A stretch of 64,000 bases of DNA from Rhizobium hidalgonense. GTDB lineage: Bacteria > Pseudomonadota > Alphaproteobacteria > Rhizobiales > Rhizobiaceae. The notes under the pieces are model-generated. The model was not told the DNA's origin. It did no database searches and saw nothing but the letters and a program-made list of their open reading frames with translations. The translations under genes and the position numbers were made by a program. Location: positions 186,001 through 250,000 of the forward strand of contig NZ_LODW01000139.1 in the NCBI RefSeq assembly GCF_002914525.1, in the 5' to 3' direction. Below, in pieces: positions 42,786 through 52,240 of the stretch. The stretch's first letter is position 1. Each line of letters begins with the position of its first letter.

Positions 42786-45062
42786 CTATTTTCCGTTGAT
42801 TGCTTGCTTCAACTGCCCAATGAGGTCCGAAATCTGCTGATCCTGGGGCCTCAGTCGCGCCAGATCTTCCGCGTGTTCCAGCGCCTGTGGCAAGCGTCGA
42901 AGCTTGAGACTGTATTGGAGTGCCAGGCCCACGATGTCGGCGCCCCCGCCCGCCGCCCAAACATCGAGTCTGCCTAGTGCCTCTTCCGTCCGGCCAGCGG
43001 AATCGAGCGCGACGGCAAAGGTCGTCTTGTAGCGGGAGCTTTGCGGATCAAGCCGCACCGCTTCTTCGAGTTCCACTATCGCTTCGGTCAATGCCTGCTT
43101 GCGCACCAGGGATAGCGCATGTCCGTAACGCAGACCCGCGCGTTCGGGCGCGATCCGGATCGCTTCGGCATAAGTCTGCTCCGACTTGTCGTTTCGGCCG
43201 GTGGCGCGGTAGAACTCGGCGAGATTGATGCGCATTGCCTCCAGTGTCGGGTCGAGCGAAATCGCCCGTCGAAAGGCGGCTTCGGCCTCGACCGTATGCT
43301 GTTGGGCGAACAGGAAGAAGCCAAAGTTGCTTTGTGTCTCCGCGACGTCGCCATTCGTTTCGACATAGGCGCGAAGGTCGGCGACAGCGGCTTCGAAATG
43401 GGTTCGCCGATTGCCGAAAAGGTCGGGAGGGGTGCCGGCGAGTGCATTGGCGGCCGCAACCCGCACCGCACGCGTTGCATCGTCCACCAGATTGCCGATC
43501 GCCTCCAGCCTCTGCTCCGGCGCAATGTTGCCTGCCGCTTCCGCAGCACCGAGCCTGACGAGCGGATCTGTATCGGCTGCGGCCGTTCGTATGGCGGCGG
43601 TGACGTCCATGCCGCCAGTCCCACTCAGTGCGACGATGGCGCTTCCCCTGACAATTCCTGCCTGACCATGGTCACTGACAAGCGCACGCAGAGCCTCAAC
43701 TGCGGTCTGATCGCCATTCGCAGCTCCGGCAAAGGCATGGGCGCTCGACGGGCGTTTGCGCCATTGCGTTCCGTACCATCCGTCCATCGTCTCGGCTGCC
43801 CAATCATCGGTTCTGCCGACATGACAGGTCGTGCACGCATTCGGCGTTCCGAGGGTCGCCGACAGGTCGGGCCGGGGGATGACGAAGGAGTGATCTCGGC
43901 GCGGATCGACCTTCATGTAGGCGCGTTCCGGCATGTGGCAGTTGGCGCATTGCGCTCCGATCGAGCCAGCCTGGTGGCGGGTGTGCGCGGGAGTGTCGAA
44001 CAGGCCGCTCGGGTCCTGGTTGACGAAACGTTCCGGCTTCGTTGCGGTGTGGCATTGCGTGCATAGTGCATTGCCCTCGGCCTTCAGGCCAGCATCGTGC
44101 GGCCGATGACAGTCGAGACAGGTCACGCCCGCCCTTGCCATCTTGCTTTGCTGAAACGAACCATATTCGAAGACCTCGTCGAGTATCTGCCCGTCCGGGA
44201 AATAAAGATCCTGTCGGAGCAGGGCGGGGGAGAAATAGTCGAGAAACGGCTTTCCCGGCTGATAGCCGTCCAGCAGCCTGGTGCGCCTGGCATGGCAGGC
44301 AAAACAAATGCCTGCATCGACTTTCGGCAGAGCTGTATCCGGCTTGACCGAGGATGATGCGTTGGCGGATTGCGCGGAAGCAACGTGCTTGGCGCCCGGG
44401 CCATGACAGGACTGACAACCGATGCCGGTGGCGACGTAGGTCGACTTGTATTCGTTGGTCTGCGGTTGAAAATTCGCCTGGGGATCGGTCGAATGACAAT
44501 CGATGCAGGTGCGGTTCCAGCGATAGAAGGGACCTGTCCAATGATAGGTCGAACCCGGTATTGCCGGGGTGCTGTCGCCGAGCCAGAACCACTGTCGTCT
44601 GGCCGTATCCCAGGCGATGTCGAGAGCCTGCAGCCGTCCGCCTCCGATGTCGACGAGATACTGCTGCAAGGGGTTGTAGGCAAAGGTATATTTGACCTCG
44701 AACTCGGCATGGCCGCCGTCCGCACCCTCGGTGCTGACGAAGAAGCGGCCGTCGCGGCGCGTGAAGGTCGTGACGACGCCGTCATGTTCAACGCTGCTAT
44801 TGTTGAAATCGCCGCGCACTGTTTCGTCTTTGGCAAGCGCCATGGCCTTTGCATGGTGGGAGTTCGAAAATGCCGCGGCCTGATCGGCGTGGCAGGATGC
44901 GCACGTCCCTTCGTCCACGAAACCCTCGTGGATCGCTATTCGCGGGTCGGCCCCGGATGTCGAGATGTCGTCAGTGGCAAGGCTGCGCCCGGCAGGCGCG
45001 AGCAACAGGAAAAGCAGGACAGCTATTCCTCTCACCGCTGCTGACCGAACAGATGCTGCCAC
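42786..45062 (-). CDS. periplasmic octahaem cytochrome c with HEAT/TPR-like C-terminus
   Basis: A 758-residue exported protein. Eight CxxCH haem sites lie in the first 60 percent: CASCH, CIDCH, CQSCH, CFACH, CLDCH, CTQCH, CANCH and CTTCH. They are followed by an alanine-rich HEAT-like section (LVRLGAAEAAGNIAPEQRLEAIGNL) and TPR-like helices (TVEAEAAFRRAISLDPTLEAMRINLAEFYRATGRNDKSEQTYAEAIRI). It should carry electrons in the periplasm while its repeats bind a partner protein. The GTG start at 45062 has GGAG upstream and precedes a signal peptide. Redox partner unknown. Confidence 0.85.
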   Translation of the reverse strand: MAASVRSAAVRGIAVLLFLLLAPAGRSLATDDISTSGADPRIAIHEGFVDEGTCASCHADQAAAFSNSHHAKAMALAKDETVRGDFNNSSVEHDGVVTTFTRRDGRFFVSTEGADGGHAEFEVKYTFAYNPLQQYLVDIGGGRLQALDIAWDTARRQWFWLGDSTPAIPGSTYHWTGPFYRWNRTCIDCHSTDPQANFQPQTNEYKSTYVATGIGCQSCHGPGAKHVASAQSANASSSVKPDTALPKVDAGICFACHARRTRLLDGYQPGKPFLDYFSPALLRQDLYFPDGQILDEVFEYGSFQQSKMARAGVTCLDCHRPHDAGLKAEGNALCTQCHTATKPERFVNQDPSGLFDTPAHTRHQAGSIGAQCANCHMPERAYMKVDPRRDHSFVIPRPDLSATLGTPNACTTCHVGRTDDWAAETMDGWYGTQWRKRPSSAHAFAGAANGDQTAVEALRALVSDHGQAGIVRGSAIVALSGTGGMDVTAAIRTAAADTDPLVRLGAAEAAGNIAPEQRLEAIGNLVDDATRAVRVAAANALAGTPPDLFGNRRTHFEAAVADLRAYVETNGDVAETQSNFGFFLFAQQHTVEAEAAFRRAISLDPTLEAMRINLAEFYRATGRNDKSEQTYAEAIRIAPERAGLRYGHALSLVRKQALTEAIVELEEAVRLDPQSSRYKTTFAVALDSAGRTEEALGRLDVWAAGGGADIVGLALQYSLKLRRLPQALEHAEDLARLRPQDQQISDLIGQLKQAINGK

Positions 45063-45134
45063 TCAATCGCTCCTTGTTGACGTTTTAGAAGGTCGGGGTC
45101 GCCATGGTTCAAACCTCTGGCGTGAGGCGCAGTC

Positions 45135-46145
45135 CTAGTCCTTGAACACCTGCTTCCAGTCGGCCTTCATATCGACGACGGTCCAGCCGGTGATCGCGGC
45201 CGCATCGAGCGCCTTGTCGAGGCGGCCGAATTCGGTATCGCGGTCGTAGGCGTATTCGCGCGCCGCATCTGTATGATGGATTAGCACGCCGAGCCTGGCA
45301 GGCCCGCCGGCCATGGTCGTCCATTGCAGCATTTGGAGATCTCCGTCGGAATTGCCGAAGGCGGCAATCGGCCGCCGGCCGATCTGCTGGTTGATCCCGA
45401 CGGGTTTGCCGGCCTTGTCATCGATGAAATTGACTTCAGGAAGCCGAAAGAGGGTCGGCGTGTCGTCCTCCATCCTGAACTCGGTCTTGATCGACGAACC
45501 GACGACCTGCTCCGGTGGGATGCCGTAGACCTTTTCCGCCCAGGGACGCATGAGCTCGACGCCGCCGCCTGAAACGATGAAGGTCTTGAAGCCGTTGGCG
45601 CGGAGATAGGCGAGAAGCTCGATCATCGGCTGGTAGACGAGTTCGGTGTATGGCCGCTTGAATTTAGGGTCGCGTGCCGAAGCCAACCAATCGATCACGA
45701 TCTTCTGAAAGTCGCTGGTGGTCATTCCGGCATGCGTCGTCATGATGAGCTCCACAAGGCCCTTTTCGCCGGACGCCGCGAGCGCCTTCATATCGCCTTC
45801 GAGCACTGCCTTGAACGGCTGCGTTTCCTTCCATTCCGGATGTTGCGGAGCAAGCGACTTCACTCGGTCCAGGGCGAACGCGAGTTGCGTATAGATCGGA
45901 TGTTCGACCCACAGGGTTCCATCATTGTCGAACACGGCGATACGCTCCGCTTCCGGAACGAAGTCGGCTGAATCCGGTTTTGTCACCTTTTCGACGAAGG
46001 AGATTATCGCTTGCTTCGGTGCCGTGTCATTCCACGAAGGCAACGCGTCCGTTTGGGCAACCGCCAACGTCGCGGCAAAAAAGCATACTGCGGCGGCGAG
46101 CGCGACACCTCGGGAAAAATGCAGGAAATTACGGGCCGAAATCAT
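45135..46145 (-). CDS. exported HAD-family phosphatase
   Basis: A 336-residue protein with a signal peptide (cleavage near VAQ-TDA) and HAD motifs: motif I VFDNDGTLW, motif II FIVSGGG, motif III/IV AAFGNSDGDLQML. The pattern is that of phosphoserine-phosphatase-like enzymes, but it is exported. ATG 46145 follows GGAGG. It lies between the sulfatase and the octahaem cytochrome on the same strand, suggesting processing of a phosphorylated or sulfated periplasmic compound. Confidence 0.82.
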   Translation of the reverse strand: MISARNFLHFSRGVALAAAVCFFAATLAVAQTDALPSWNDTAPKQAIISFVEKVTKPDSADFVPEAERIAVFDNDGTLWVEHPIYTQLAFALDRVKSLAPQHPEWKETQPFKAVLEGDMKALAASGEKGLVELIMTTHAGMTTSDFQKIVIDWLASARDPKFKRPYTELVYQPMIELLAYLRANGFKTFIVSGGGVELMRPWAEKVYGIPPEQVVGSSIKTEFRMEDDTPTLFRLPEVNFIDDKAGKPVGINQQIGRRPIAAFGNSDGDLQMLQWTTMAGGPARLGVLIHHTDAAREYAYDRDTEFGRLDKALDAAAITGWTVVDMKADWKQVFKD

Positions 46146-46200
46146 CGCGAAGCCTCCACCGACAACGTGCAGCAATCTTGAACTGGGAGTGTATATACGG

Positions 46201-46224
46201 CAGCCCCGGATCCCTCCGGGGCTG
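46201..46224 (-). promoter_or_regulatory. intercistronic hairpin after the sulfatase gene
   Basis: A perfect 10-base stem, CAGCCCCGGA / TCCGGGGCTG, with a 4-base loop in the 87-base sulfatase-HAD gap. No T-run follows on the minus strand, so it may stabilise the sulfatase message or cause partial termination. Confidence 0.55.
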
Positions 46225-46232
46225 TCACGGAC

Positions 46233-47903
46233 CTAGTTTCCGGTCGGAGGCGTGATATTGACCCCCTCCTTGCCCAGTTGCTCACGAACCGACTCCAACA
46301 TCTGATACTTGGAGAGTTCGATCGGACCGTCGTAACCCATGCTCTGCAGCTTGCGCGGGGGGTACTCGACATAGGTTTTCATGAGGTCCTTGATCGCTGC
46401 AGAGATGGAGACCAATGTCCAGGTATGTTCGGTATAGTTGTTCATGAAGACGTCGTAGCGTTCTTGCGGATCCTGCAGCAGATCGAACACCTGGGGCACG
46501 ATGGCGACATAGGACTGGGCACCCTTCCAGCCAAGATTGGTATCAACAGCCAGACCGCCCGTGGCCTGCCCATTGTCACCGCGCAGGTTAAACACGGCCT
46601 TGTAGTTGCCGACGCGGGCAGCACCCGGCGTCAGTTCGTTTTCGGTAAAGTAGAACCAGTTTTTGCGGGCCGATTTTCCCGTCCCCAGCAGGATCGGTGT
46701 CATGTCGTAACTATCGAAGATAATCGGTTTATCTTCGCGGTCCTTTGTGGGCAGCGGCACGCCGCCGGCTGCGGCAAAGGTCGCCATTAGATCGAGACCG
46801 CCGACGATGTCGTGATTTTTCACGTCATGTTTGATCTTGCCGGGCCAGACAGCGATCGCGGGAACACGGTTGCCGCCTTCGCGCACCGTGCCTTTTGTAC
46901 CACGGAATGGCGTGTAGCCAGCGTCCGGATAGACGTCTTGCCAAGCGCCGTTATCGGTCGTGTAAAAAACCAGCGTATTTCTGTCCATGCCGGTCTCACG
47001 CAGCTTGTCCATGATCCTGCCGATGCGTGTATCCAGCTCCACGACGGAGTCCGCATACTTGCTCTTCGAGATCGATTTGCCCTGGAACTCCGGGGCTGGC
47101 ATGTTCGGCTGGTGCACTTTCATGAAATTGACGTTGATGAAGAAAGGCTGATCCGGTGCCTTTGCGGCTTCATCAAGAAAGCCCAGCGCCGCTTTCTCGA
47201 CATAGCCGTCGAAGAACGGAATGCCGACAACGCCTTCCTTGCCGTCGATCACCGGCGTATCGACATACTGGCCGTTGATCTTGAAGTCCTCCTTTACCTC
47301 GCCTCCGGCCTTGCCGGACAGCGAGCCCGTCGTCACTTTCTGGAACAGAGCGCGGGTTTCCGCATCCATGTCCGGGAACCAGGTCGGATCGGCATAGGTG
47401 TAGGCATTGAGGTGATAGAGGCCGACATACTTCATTTCGTCGTAGCCCTGCGCGATCGGCAATGCATAGTCCGCCTCGCCAAGGTGCCATTTACCGGTGA
47501 AATAGGTGTGATAGCCACCGCGCTTCAGCACGGAGGCGAGCGTCCATTCCGCTGCAGGCAATCCGCCACCCTGGCCTTGAAAGGCGACCGTCGTCATGCC
47601 GCTGCGATTGGGAATGCGTCCCGTCTGCATGGCGGCGCGGCCAGGCGTGCAGCTCGGCTGGGCGTAGAAGGAAAAAAAGGTCATACCTTCGTCGGCCAGC
47701 TTGTCGATGTTCGGGGTCGGCATCCCGCGGCCCTCACCTCCGCCGTAAGGCCCGAGATCGCCGTAGCCGGTATCATCCGAGACGATGAACAGGATGTTGG
47801 GTTTTCGTTGGGAGTCCTGCGCTTGCAGGGGCGAGGCTGCGCACCAGAGAACGGTGGATGTAGCCAGTGCTCCCATGCAGCGGATAAGGATTCTGCTGTT
47901 CAT
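46233..47903 (-). CDS. exported arylsulfatase-type sulfatase
   Basis: A 556-residue protein with a signal peptide (cleavage near LQAQD) and the sulfatase signature C85-T-P-G-R89, whose Cys becomes formylglycine. The metal site is built by NILFIVSDDTGYGDLGPYGG and the later FYTTDNGAWQD; ATWTL-type HLGEADYALP is also present. It hydrolyses sulfate esters in the periplasm. No formylglycine-generating enzyme is seen in this window. First of four exported-protein genes, divergent from a two-component system. Confidence 0.9.
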   Translation of the reverse strand: MNSRILIRCMGALATSTVLWCAASPLQAQDSQRKPNILFIVSDDTGYGDLGPYGGGEGRGMPTPNIDKLADEGMTFFSFYAQPSCTPGRAAMQTGRIPNRSGMTTVAFQGQGGGLPAAEWTLASVLKRGGYHTYFTGKWHLGEADYALPIAQGYDEMKYVGLYHLNAYTYADPTWFPDMDAETRALFQKVTTGSLSGKAGGEVKEDFKINGQYVDTPVIDGKEGVVGIPFFDGYVEKAALGFLDEAAKAPDQPFFINVNFMKVHQPNMPAPEFQGKSISKSKYADSVVELDTRIGRIMDKLRETGMDRNTLVFYTTDNGAWQDVYPDAGYTPFRGTKGTVREGGNRVPAIAVWPGKIKHDVKNHDIVGGLDLMATFAAAGGVPLPTKDREDKPIIFDSYDMTPILLGTGKSARKNWFYFTENELTPGAARVGNYKAVFNLRGDNGQATGGLAVDTNLGWKGAQSYVAIVPQVFDLLQDPQERYDVFMNNYTEHTWTLVSISAAIKDLMKTYVEYPPRKLQSMGYDGPIELSKYQMLESVREQLGKEGVNITPPTGN

Positions 47904-48200
47904 TTCAAATCCCTCCGTTGGCGTTCTTGAATGACGGAGCCGCTCGCGGCAAAGGCTGCGATTGCATGCGTCGATTCAACTAGACTGCTTTGAAAAATTA
48001 AGATCCTGCCGGAACTGCCTCCGGCGAGTTGCTAAGCCGGCCGCATCTCTGCCCCGGCCCGCTGAATTCTAACGAATGCTGCCTTCGCCCGATATTGTAC
48101 TTTAGGGAATCTCTTGATGCGGTGGCAATCGGCAGTAGTAATGCGTAGATGACGCCGCAGCGGGAAGCTGTTATTGTCGCCCGGCTTTGGGGGAAAGCGG

Positions 48201-50093
48201 ATGGGCTTGGGCGAATGGTCAGGTCGATTATGCTGGACCGCCTTGTTGTTGGCGGTGGCAGCCCTGGATGCGTCCGGTGGTCAAGCCGCATCCTCCGACA
48301 CCTCGTTTGCCATCATCGACCGAGTTCCCCGCGTCCTCGTCCTTTATCCCTATGATGAGAGGATCGCGGCGACGACCGCTGCCGGGGAGGCGCTGCGGAG
48401 CCGCTTGCTGGAGGCGACAAACGGCAAGATCGACCTGTTTTCAGAGTTCCTGGATCTGTCGCGGTTTCCGGAAGGTGGCCATGTCCCGCGCATGGCACGA
48501 TATCTCGGCGAGAAATACGCGGCGCGCCGCCCGGACGTTGTTGTGGCCCTCGGCAAGGAATCGGCGAGCTTCGTAACCGCGAACCGCAGCATGATCGCTC
48601 CTGGCGCAAAGATCGTCGCCGCCGGTTTCGGCACTGCCACGGCCGAGAAGATAGACTTGCCGGATGACGTAGTCGGAGCCTTCGCGACATTCGATATTCT
48701 GAAGACGGCCGAGATGGCCCGCAGCCTGCAGCCCGATGCGCGCCATCTCTACATTGTTGGCGGTTCGTCCGACTTCGACCGCGGCTGGCTGACGACGGCC
48801 CGTGCGGCTCTTAGGGAGTTCTCGAAGTCCTACGAGACGACCTATCTGGAAGATCTGACGATCGACGAGTTCGTCGAGCGGGCATCGCGTGTGCCGTCCG
48901 ACAGCATCATTCTGGCATTGACGGTCTTCACGGACAGGGCAGGGCGCAATTTCATTCCGCGCGATGCCATCAGGCAGATCGCAGCGACCGCCAGCGCGCC
49001 TGTCTACGGACCCTATCAGACCTACATCGACTATGGCGTCGTCGGTGGCAACACCGTCACATTCGAAGCCCTGGGCCGGACCGTCGGCGACCTCGTCATC
49101 GATGCAATTGCTGGTAAGACGGTGTCGGATATCGAAGCGCCCCAGACATATCTCGCCGATGCGCGGCAACTCCAGCGATGGGGGCTTGCCGAAAAGGATC
49201 TGCCGCCGGGCACTGTCCAGATGCACAGGGAGAGGAGTGTCTGGCAGGAACACTGGGTCGTGTTGGTGGCGGGGAGCGGCCTCGTGCTGGCACAGGCCAC
49301 CATCATCTCGGTGCTCCTGCTCGAGCGGAGGCGGCGCCGCGACGCCGAGCGCAGTTCGCGCTTGCACTTGCTCGAAGCCGTCCATCTCAACCAGTCCGCG
49401 ACGGCCGGGGCGTTGTCCTCGTCGATCGCTCACGAACTGAACCAGCCCCTCTCGGCCATCCGCAACAATGCCGAGGCAGCGTCGGTGCTGCTTCGAAGCG
49501 AGAGCCCCGATCACGAGCTAATCCAGCAGATTCTTCTCGATATCCAGGAGGACGATCAGCGCGCAGGCGATATCATCAGCCGAATGAGAGGACTGCTCAA
49601 GAAAAGAAGCGAGATCGATTGGCAGGAGTTCGACCTGAACGATGTCACGTCGAGCGCAATCCACATCATTCACGGCGAGGCAGAACGACGCGGAATTACA
49701 CTGACATCAAACCAACTGCCCGGTGAGCTGCCGGTGCGTGCCGACAAAGTTCATGTGCAGCAGGTCATCCTCAACCTGGCGACCAACGCGATGGATGCCA
49801 TGCTGGAGGCCGTCCCGGCCGGGAGAACGCTCACTTTTGCAACAGGCCTGGCGAACGAGAAGGTGGAGCTCCGGGTCTCCGACACGGGAGACGGCATTCC
49901 CGCGGAGAGACTGATCCGCATCTTCGAACCGTTCTACACCACCAAGCAGGCGGGGACCGGGCTGGGTCTTTCCATAGCCCGCGCCATCGTAGAGACCTAT
50001 GGCGGCACTATCTGCGCCGACAACCGCCCCGAAGGCGGGGCAGTCTTTCGCATGATCCTGCCTCTCGCCCACGCGGAGGAACGATCGAGATGA
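48201..50093 (+). CDS. sensor histidine kinase with substrate-binding-like periplasmic domain
   Basis: A 630-residue kinase. After a signal/anchor segment, residues about 40-345 resemble an ABC-type periplasmic binding protein (RVLVLYPYDERIAATTAAGEALRSRLLE, VVVALGKESASFV, VYGPYQTYIDYGVVGG). A transmembrane helix lies at about 352-376, a HisKA box with SIAHELNQPL near residue 410, and an HATPase domain (NLATNAMDAM, DTGDGIP, GTGLGLSIAR) ends the protein. It should sense a small molecule outside and phosphorylate the next-encoded regulator. ATG 48201 follows GGGGAAAG. Divergent from the sulfatase unit. Confidence 0.88.
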   Translation: MGLGEWSGRLCWTALLLAVAALDASGGQAASSDTSFAIIDRVPRVLVLYPYDERIAATTAAGEALRSRLLEATNGKIDLFSEFLDLSRFPEGGHVPRMARYLGEKYAARRPDVVVALGKESASFVTANRSMIAPGAKIVAAGFGTATAEKIDLPDDVVGAFATFDILKTAEMARSLQPDARHLYIVGGSSDFDRGWLTTARAALREFSKSYETTYLEDLTIDEFVERASRVPSDSIILALTVFTDRAGRNFIPRDAIRQIAATASAPVYGPYQTYIDYGVVGGNTVTFEALGRTVGDLVIDAIAGKTVSDIEAPQTYLADARQLQRWGLAEKDLPPGTVQMHRERSVWQEHWVVLVAGSGLVLAQATIISVLLLERRRRRDAERSSRLHLLEAVHLNQSATAGALSSSIAHELNQPLSAIRNNAEAASVLLRSESPDHELIQQILLDIQEDDQRAGDIISRMRGLLKKRSEIDWQEFDLNDVTSSAIHIIHGEAERRGITLTSNQLPGELPVRADKVHVQQVILNLATNAMDAMLEAVPAGRTLTFATGLANEKVELRVSDTGDGIPAERLIRIFEPFYTTKQAGTGLGLSIARAIVETYGGTICADNRPEGGAVFRMILPLAHAEERSR

Positions 50094-50722
50094 AACCTGT
50101 CATTCATATCGTCGATGACGACAAGTCCTACCGGACGGCAACCGCGAGGCTGCTTTCCGCACATGGTCTCAAGGTCGAAGCCTACGAGTCCGGAGACCAG
50201 TTTCTCGCCCGCTTTTCCGCCTGCGAGCCGGGCTGCGTACTTCTCGACCTCCAGATGCCTGGCCAGTCCGGCCTGCAGATCCAACGCCGCCTGTGCGAGT
50301 TGGCGCCGCTATTGCCGGTCGTATTCCTGACGGGGGAAGGAGACATCAAGACAAGCGTCGAGGCGATGAAGGCGGGCGCCAGGGATTTTTTGGAGAAGAG
50401 TTCGAGCGCGGCGGCATTGATGGAGGCGATCGATCGAGCTCTCATCCAATATGAAAGACAGCGGGCCGGACACGATCGCCTTCAGGCCCAGCGAGCGCTG
50501 GTGGCGGAGCTTAGTCCGCGCGAAGCCGAAGTGTTCCGGTTGTTCATTCGCGGGCGTCTCAACAAGCAGATCGCTTATGCGCTCGGCATCTCGGAGCGGA
50601 CGGTGAAGGTGCATCGCCATCAGGTCATGGAAAAGCTTGGCGTAAGCTCGCTGGCCGAGGCGGTGTCGATCGCGGCGAATATCGGTCTCATCGACCAGGA
50701 TACGGAATCCCCGGCGGGGTGA
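50090..50722 (+). CDS. FixJ/NarL-type response regulator
   Basis: A 210-residue regulator: receiver domain (VDDDKSYRTATARLL, phosphorylation site in LLDLQMPGQSG, Lys in FLEKSSS) and a LuxR helix-turn-helix (LSPREAEVFRLFIRGRLNKQIAYALGISERTVKVHRHQVMEKL). It overlaps the kinase stop (ATGA), so the pair is cognate. It probably controls the divergent sulfatase operon. Confidence 0.92.
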   Translation: MKPVIHIVDDDKSYRTATARLLSAHGLKVEAYESGDQFLARFSACEPGCVLLDLQMPGQSGLQIQRRLCELAPLLPVVFLTGEGDIKTSVEAMKAGARDFLEKSSSAAALMEAIDRALIQYERQRAGHDRLQAQRALVAELSPREAEVFRLFIRGRLNKQIAYALGISERTVKVHRHQVMEKLGVSSLAEAVSIAANIGLIDQDTESPAG

Positions 50723-50765
50723 TCGGATCCTCCTTCCCCTTAGGGCAATATCAATCGACCTCCAA

Positions 50766-50783
50766 CTGGCCTAATTTGGCCAG
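50766..50783. promoter_or_regulatory. palindrome upstream of stand-alone receiver gene
   Basis: CTGGCC-TAATTT-GGCCAG is a 6+6 inverted repeat in the gap between the response regulator and the receiver gene, about 45 bases before the GTG start. It may be a binding site for the LuxR-type regulator or a small hairpin. Confidence 0.3.
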
Positions 50784-50827
50784 GAACCGTTAATCTCTCA
50801 TGTGTTCGAAAGAGGAGGGGGCATGAG

Positions 50828-51199
50828 GTGGAGAACCTTCCCCGCACGGTCGCTGTCGTCGATGATGACGCAAGCCTGCGGCGCAGCCTCGGGCGACTTC
50901 TCAACGCCTACGGTTTTCTGGCCGAGGAATATGCATCCGCCGAGGCCTTTCTCGCTCGCGAGCGCAAAACGGCGATACACTGCCTTGTCCTTGATATCGA
51001 CCTCGGTGGCATGTCGGGCATCGATCTCCAACGCAGGTTGAAGGCCGAGGGGACAAACCTTCCGGTGATTTTCATCACGGCGTTGGAAACCGCTTCGGTA
51101 AAGGCGGAGGCAGAAAAGGTGGGCTGCGTTGCCTATCTGCAGAAGCAATTTTCCGGAGCCACGCTCATTGCGGCTATCAACAAGGCTTTGGGATTGTGA
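50828..51199 (+). CDS. stand-alone receiver-domain protein
   Basis: A 123-residue CheY-like receiver without an output domain: VVDDDASLRRSLGRLL, phosphorylation site in LVLDIDLGGMSG, Thr/Ala site FITALE, conserved Lys in YLQKQFS. It may act as a phosphate sink or relay for the upstream kinase. Translation starts at GTG 50828, eight bases after AGGAGGGGG; an ATG at 50823 is in another frame. Confidence 0.82.
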   Translation: MENLPRTVAVVDDDASLRRSLGRLLNAYGFLAEEYASAEAFLARERKTAIHCLVLDIDLGGMSGIDLQRRLKAEGTNLPVIFITALETASVKAEAEKVGCVAYLQKQFSGATLIAAINKALGL

Positions 51200-51467
51200 G
51201 CTGATCGAAGCTGTAGACGTTGCGCTGTCGAAGGACGACGGTTTGTTCGATCGCCGCTTGATGGTGTGCGGCAGTACCGCGTCTTGCCGACCCAGCTCCC
51301 ACAGTCCTTATCAGGACTCGACCGGATCAATGCGCTTCCCTATCTCAATGGTGTCGATGAACTATGCACGGCGGCCCCGCCAGGCGTAGAGACCCGCTTG
51401 AGGAGCATCGTTGAACGCAGCTGGGCTTGAATCCTGAGTTTGCATTGACGATTTCGCGAAGACCGAG

Positions 51468-52232
51468 ATGAGTAAAAGGAGCTCGACGGCACGCATGACT
51501 GATGTTCAACGACGAGGTTTTGTAACAAGGCTTACCGCCTATGAGCCGTTGACGCTCATTATGCTGGCATCCGTCGCAGGAGGACTGTTCGTGCTCCAGC
51601 GATTGACGAGCGAGGTCCTGGAAGGGGAGACGTTCCGCTTCGACGAGGCGATCCTGCTGGCGCTGCGGCGCCCGGGCGAGCTTGGCGTGCCGGTCGGCCC
51701 CGCCTGGCTGACCCATGCCGTCGGCGACATCACCAGTCTCGGCGGCGTCACCGTGCTGACGCTGATGACCGTTCTCGTCACCGTCTACCTTCTGCTCGAC
51801 CGGCGCTGGCCGATCGCGATCTTCGTTTTTTCCTCGGTGCTGACGGGCTGGCTGGCGAGCACGCTCCTGAAGATCCTGGTCGCACGGCCGCGTCCCGATA
51901 TCGTGCCGCATCTCGTCGAGGTCAGCGATCTCAGCTTTCCCTCCGGACACGCCATGGTCTCGGCGGTGACCTATCTAACCCTCGGCGCGTTGCTGGCGCG
52001 CACGCAGCGATACCCCTCGACGCGGATCTTCGTCATGGGCGCCGGGGTCTTCCTGGCTGTGATCATCGGGCTCAGCAGGATCTATCTCGGCGTCCATTAT
52101 CCGACGGACGTTTTCGCCGGATGGTGTGCCGGTGCGCTGTGGGCGCTCGGCTGCTGGCTGATCTCGAAACGGTTCGTCCCGAGCCGCGCACCAGATGATG
52201 CCCACACGATCGCAAACGGCGACGGCGGATAG
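51468..52232 (+). CDS. PAP2-family membrane phosphatase
   Basis: A 254-residue membrane protein with about six helices and the three phosphatase motifs KILVARPRP, PSGH and SRIYLGVHYPTD. Members dephosphorylate lipid phosphates such as undecaprenyl pyrophosphate or phosphatidic acid on the periplasmic face. Start uncertain: ATG 51468 is used, ATG 51495 (MTDVQRR) is an alternative. It is convergent with the mechanosensitive channel gene. Confidence 0.85.
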   Translation: MSKRSSTARMTDVQRRGFVTRLTAYEPLTLIMLASVAGGLFVLQRLTSEVLEGETFRFDEAILLALRRPGELGVPVGPAWLTHAVGDITSLGGVTVLTLMTVLVTVYLLLDRRWPIAIFVFSSVLTGWLASTLLKILVARPRPDIVPHLVEVSDLSFPSGHAMVSAVTYLTLGALLARTQRYPSTRIFVMGAGVFLAVIIGLSRIYLGVHYPTDVFAGWCAGALWALGCWLISKRFVPSRAPDDAHTIANGDGG

Positions 52233-52240
52233 CGCGAGGC

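Noticed and set aside
51262..51432. open 56-codon plus-strand frame between receiver and PAP2 genes
   Set aside because: The translation looks somewhat protein-like and might be a transposase remnant, but I could not match it to any family.
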